NCBI GenBank assembly: GCA_023423495.1
Contig: JAFAFM010000306.1
Location: 1 to 5,510 of the forward strand
Origin: Armatimonadota bacterium
Lineage (GTDB): Bacteria; Armatimonadota; Fimbriimonadia; Fimbriimonadales; Fimbriimonadaceae
Length of the DNA stretch: 5,510 bases
Direction: 5' to 3'
The position numbers were made by a program, and so were the translations under genes. The notes under the pieces are model-generated. The model worked only from the letters and a program-made list of their open reading frames with translations. It had not been told where the DNA came from and did not search any database. Below are positions 4,761-5,510 of this stretch, in pieces. Positions within the stretch are counted from its first letter, which is position 1. The number at the start of each line of letters is the position of its first letter.

Positions 4761-5073
4761 ACCCACTTTGTACGAACGATACCGAACGCTTGGACTTGCG
4801 ATCGAGGCCGCGATTGTGCTCGATGATTGGTCTGATGTGGGCACGATGCTCGAAGAACGGGACAGGATCCTTGATCAATTACAAAGTGAGCGCCCCTCGA
4901 TGAACCAGGCCGAAGTATCGATGCTTGCCGAGTCCGATCACCGGATGTTGCGGTCGCTCATCGGGATGAAGACTCAAACCGTTTTGGCACTAAAGGATCT
5001 CTTTGCCAGCGGCGCTTTGCGAAAAGCCTATCGGCCGGTCGGTCCGGCGTCTTCCGTTGACCAGAGCGGTTAG
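4750..5073 (+). CDS. fliT: FliT-like flagellar export chaperone
   Basis: FliT-type proteins are small helical chaperones for the filament cap protein FliD and for export-apparatus components. From the TTG at 4750 the product is 107 residues, a normal FliT length. It is predicted to be all-helical. LYERYRTLGLAIEAAI at 7-22 and DDWSDVGTMLEERDRILDQL at 25-44 match the W-x-x-x-x-x-LxxxR pattern of the family. A second helix pair around SMLAESDHRMLRSLIG follows, and the C-terminal KAYRP (92-96) is a common end of flagellar chaperones of this type. I chose 4750 because GGAG at 4739-4742 lies 7 nt upstream. The ATG at 4729 is an alternative, and the longer frame to 4609 is just antecedent open frame inside fliS. 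The 11-nt overlap with fliS suggests coupling. Sequence similarity in this family is weak, so the name rests partly on context. Confidence 0.75.
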   Translation: MPPKPTLYERYRTLGLAIEAAIVLDDWSDVGTMLEERDRILDQLQSERPSMNQAEVSMLAESDHRMLRSLIGMKTQTVLALKDLFASGALRKAYRPVGPASSVDQSG

Positions 5074-5081
5074 TCAGAAAG

Positions 5082-5122
5082 CAAAAAGCCCCGGCTCCAA
5101 AACGTGGAGCCGGGGCTTTTTG
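5082..5122. terminator. Strong bidirectional intrinsic terminator
   Basis: A perfect 18-bp inverted repeat has its arms at 5082-5099 and 5105-5122, with a 5-nt loop (AAACG). The core of the stem is GCCCCGGCTCC. It is flanked by AAAAA on the left and TTTTT on the right, so either strand gives a GC-rich hairpin followed by a U tract. On the plus strand it begins 8 nt after the fliT-like stop. On the minus strand it begins 6 nt after the stop of the gene that ends at 5129. It therefore closes both convergent transcription units. Confidence 0.95.
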
Positions 5123-5128
5123 TTGAAC

Positions 5129-5510
5129 TTACGGGGTCTGGAATCCGGGCGAGAGCGCCACGCGGTCCACGTTGAAAATGAACTGCGGTGGAATTCTGCT
5201 CGGCCGGCCGCCTCGAACTGGTGAGAATGCTCTTACCATGATTCGAACGTTGCCGGTTCCATCTACGTACTTGGCCATCACCGATCGTTGAACAGAGACG
5301 GTGGAGACCTTGTCGCTGGTGTTCATAGAGAAGTTACCAACGGCCTTAAAGGTTCCTGTGCTCCAGTCCCATGCGAAGACCTGACCTGTTGCCCCGGTCG
5401 GGTTGACGTTGGCTTCCACGACAACCTTGAGGTCTGTCAAGTTGCCTTGAGTCATGTCCAGATCAAAGTCGGTCTGTACGGAAGCGACCTGTCCGGTTGC
5501 CTCGACACCA
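5129..5510 (-). CDS. C-terminal part of a beta-rich, probably exported protein (N-terminus beyond right edge)
   Basis: The frame is open from the TAA at 5129-5131 to the right edge, giving 126 residues of a C-terminus. The ATG at 5455 is internal, since codons continue upstream with no stop, so it is not evidence for a start. The sequence alternates hydrophobic and polar residues in short strands with many Thr, Ser, Gly, Asn and Val. Examples are LTDLKVVVEANVN, GQVFAWDWSTGTFKAVGNF, a tyrosine-Val-Asp-Gly turn followed by GNVRIMVRAF, and a last strand FIFNVDRVAL. This W-x-W/T-G-x-F, Y-x-(D/N)-G-T-G-x-V-R-x-x-V-R and (I/V)DxVxL arrangement resembles C-terminal beta-sandwich domains on secreted proteases and surface proteins of environmental bacteria. 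That likeness is from memory. There are no cysteines and no catalytic motif in the visible part. It ends against a shared terminator. Confidence 0.8.
   Translation of the reverse strand, partial: GVEATGQVASVQTDFDLDMTQGNLTDLKVVVEANVNPTGATGQVFAWDWSTGTFKAVGNFSMNTSDKVSTVSVQRSVMAKYVDGTGNVRIMVRAFSPVRGGRPSRIPPQFIFNVDRVALSPGFQTP

Noticed and set aside
4407..4844. 145-codon minus-strand frame opposite fliS
   Set aside because: FliS on the other strand matches its family throughout, so this is a complement artefact.

Overview
The window holds the downstream two thirds of a bacterial spc ribosomal-protein operon on the minus strand, a short plus-strand block with an unrecognised membrane protein and two flagellar chaperones, and the end of a minus-strand gene that runs off the right edge. 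The moderate-to-high GC, the tight gene packing, the long-form S14 and the FliS/FliT pair show a flagellated bacterium. The last partial gene resembles C-terminal beta-rich domains I associate with secreted proteins of Armatimonadota and other environmental lineages. That makes Armatimonadota (Fimbriimonas-like) a weak guess, and the sequence seen here does not prove a phylum.

Positions 1-3653 (minus strand, read right to left) encode rpsN (S14), rpsH (S8), rplF (L6), rplR (L18), rpsE (S5), rpmD (L30), rplO (L15) and the first 194 codons of secY. The order matches the classical spc operon. Gaps are 0-32 nt, and rpmD overlaps rpsE by 14 nt, so the set is almost certainly co-transcribed and largely translationally coupled. 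The usual upstream partners (rplN, rplX, rplE) do not adjoin rpsN: a 176-nt intergenic region and a divergent gene stand there instead. Either the operon is split at this point or a block has been inserted or moved.

Positions 3654-3829 are a divergent intergenic region. It carries a weak candidate promoter and a small inverted repeat in what would be the rpsN leader. Positions 3830-5073 (plus strand) encode a 152-residue protein with about four membrane segments and no recognised family, then fliS (TTG start), then a fliT-like gene whose best start (TTG) overlaps the end of fliS. A strong, symmetrical 18-bp hairpin at 5082-5122 ends this block and also lies just past the stop of the convergent minus-strand gene (5129 to the edge), so it probably works in both directions.

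The main oddities are an L30 about twice the normal length with a Lys/Ala/Glu-rich tail, an S14 that keeps only half of its ancestral zinc cysteines, the operon break at rpsN, flagellar chaperones next to the ribosomal genes without a visible fliD, and a reused 12-bp ribosome-binding module before rplR and rpsE. I see no mobile element, CRISPR array, tRNA or rRNA.
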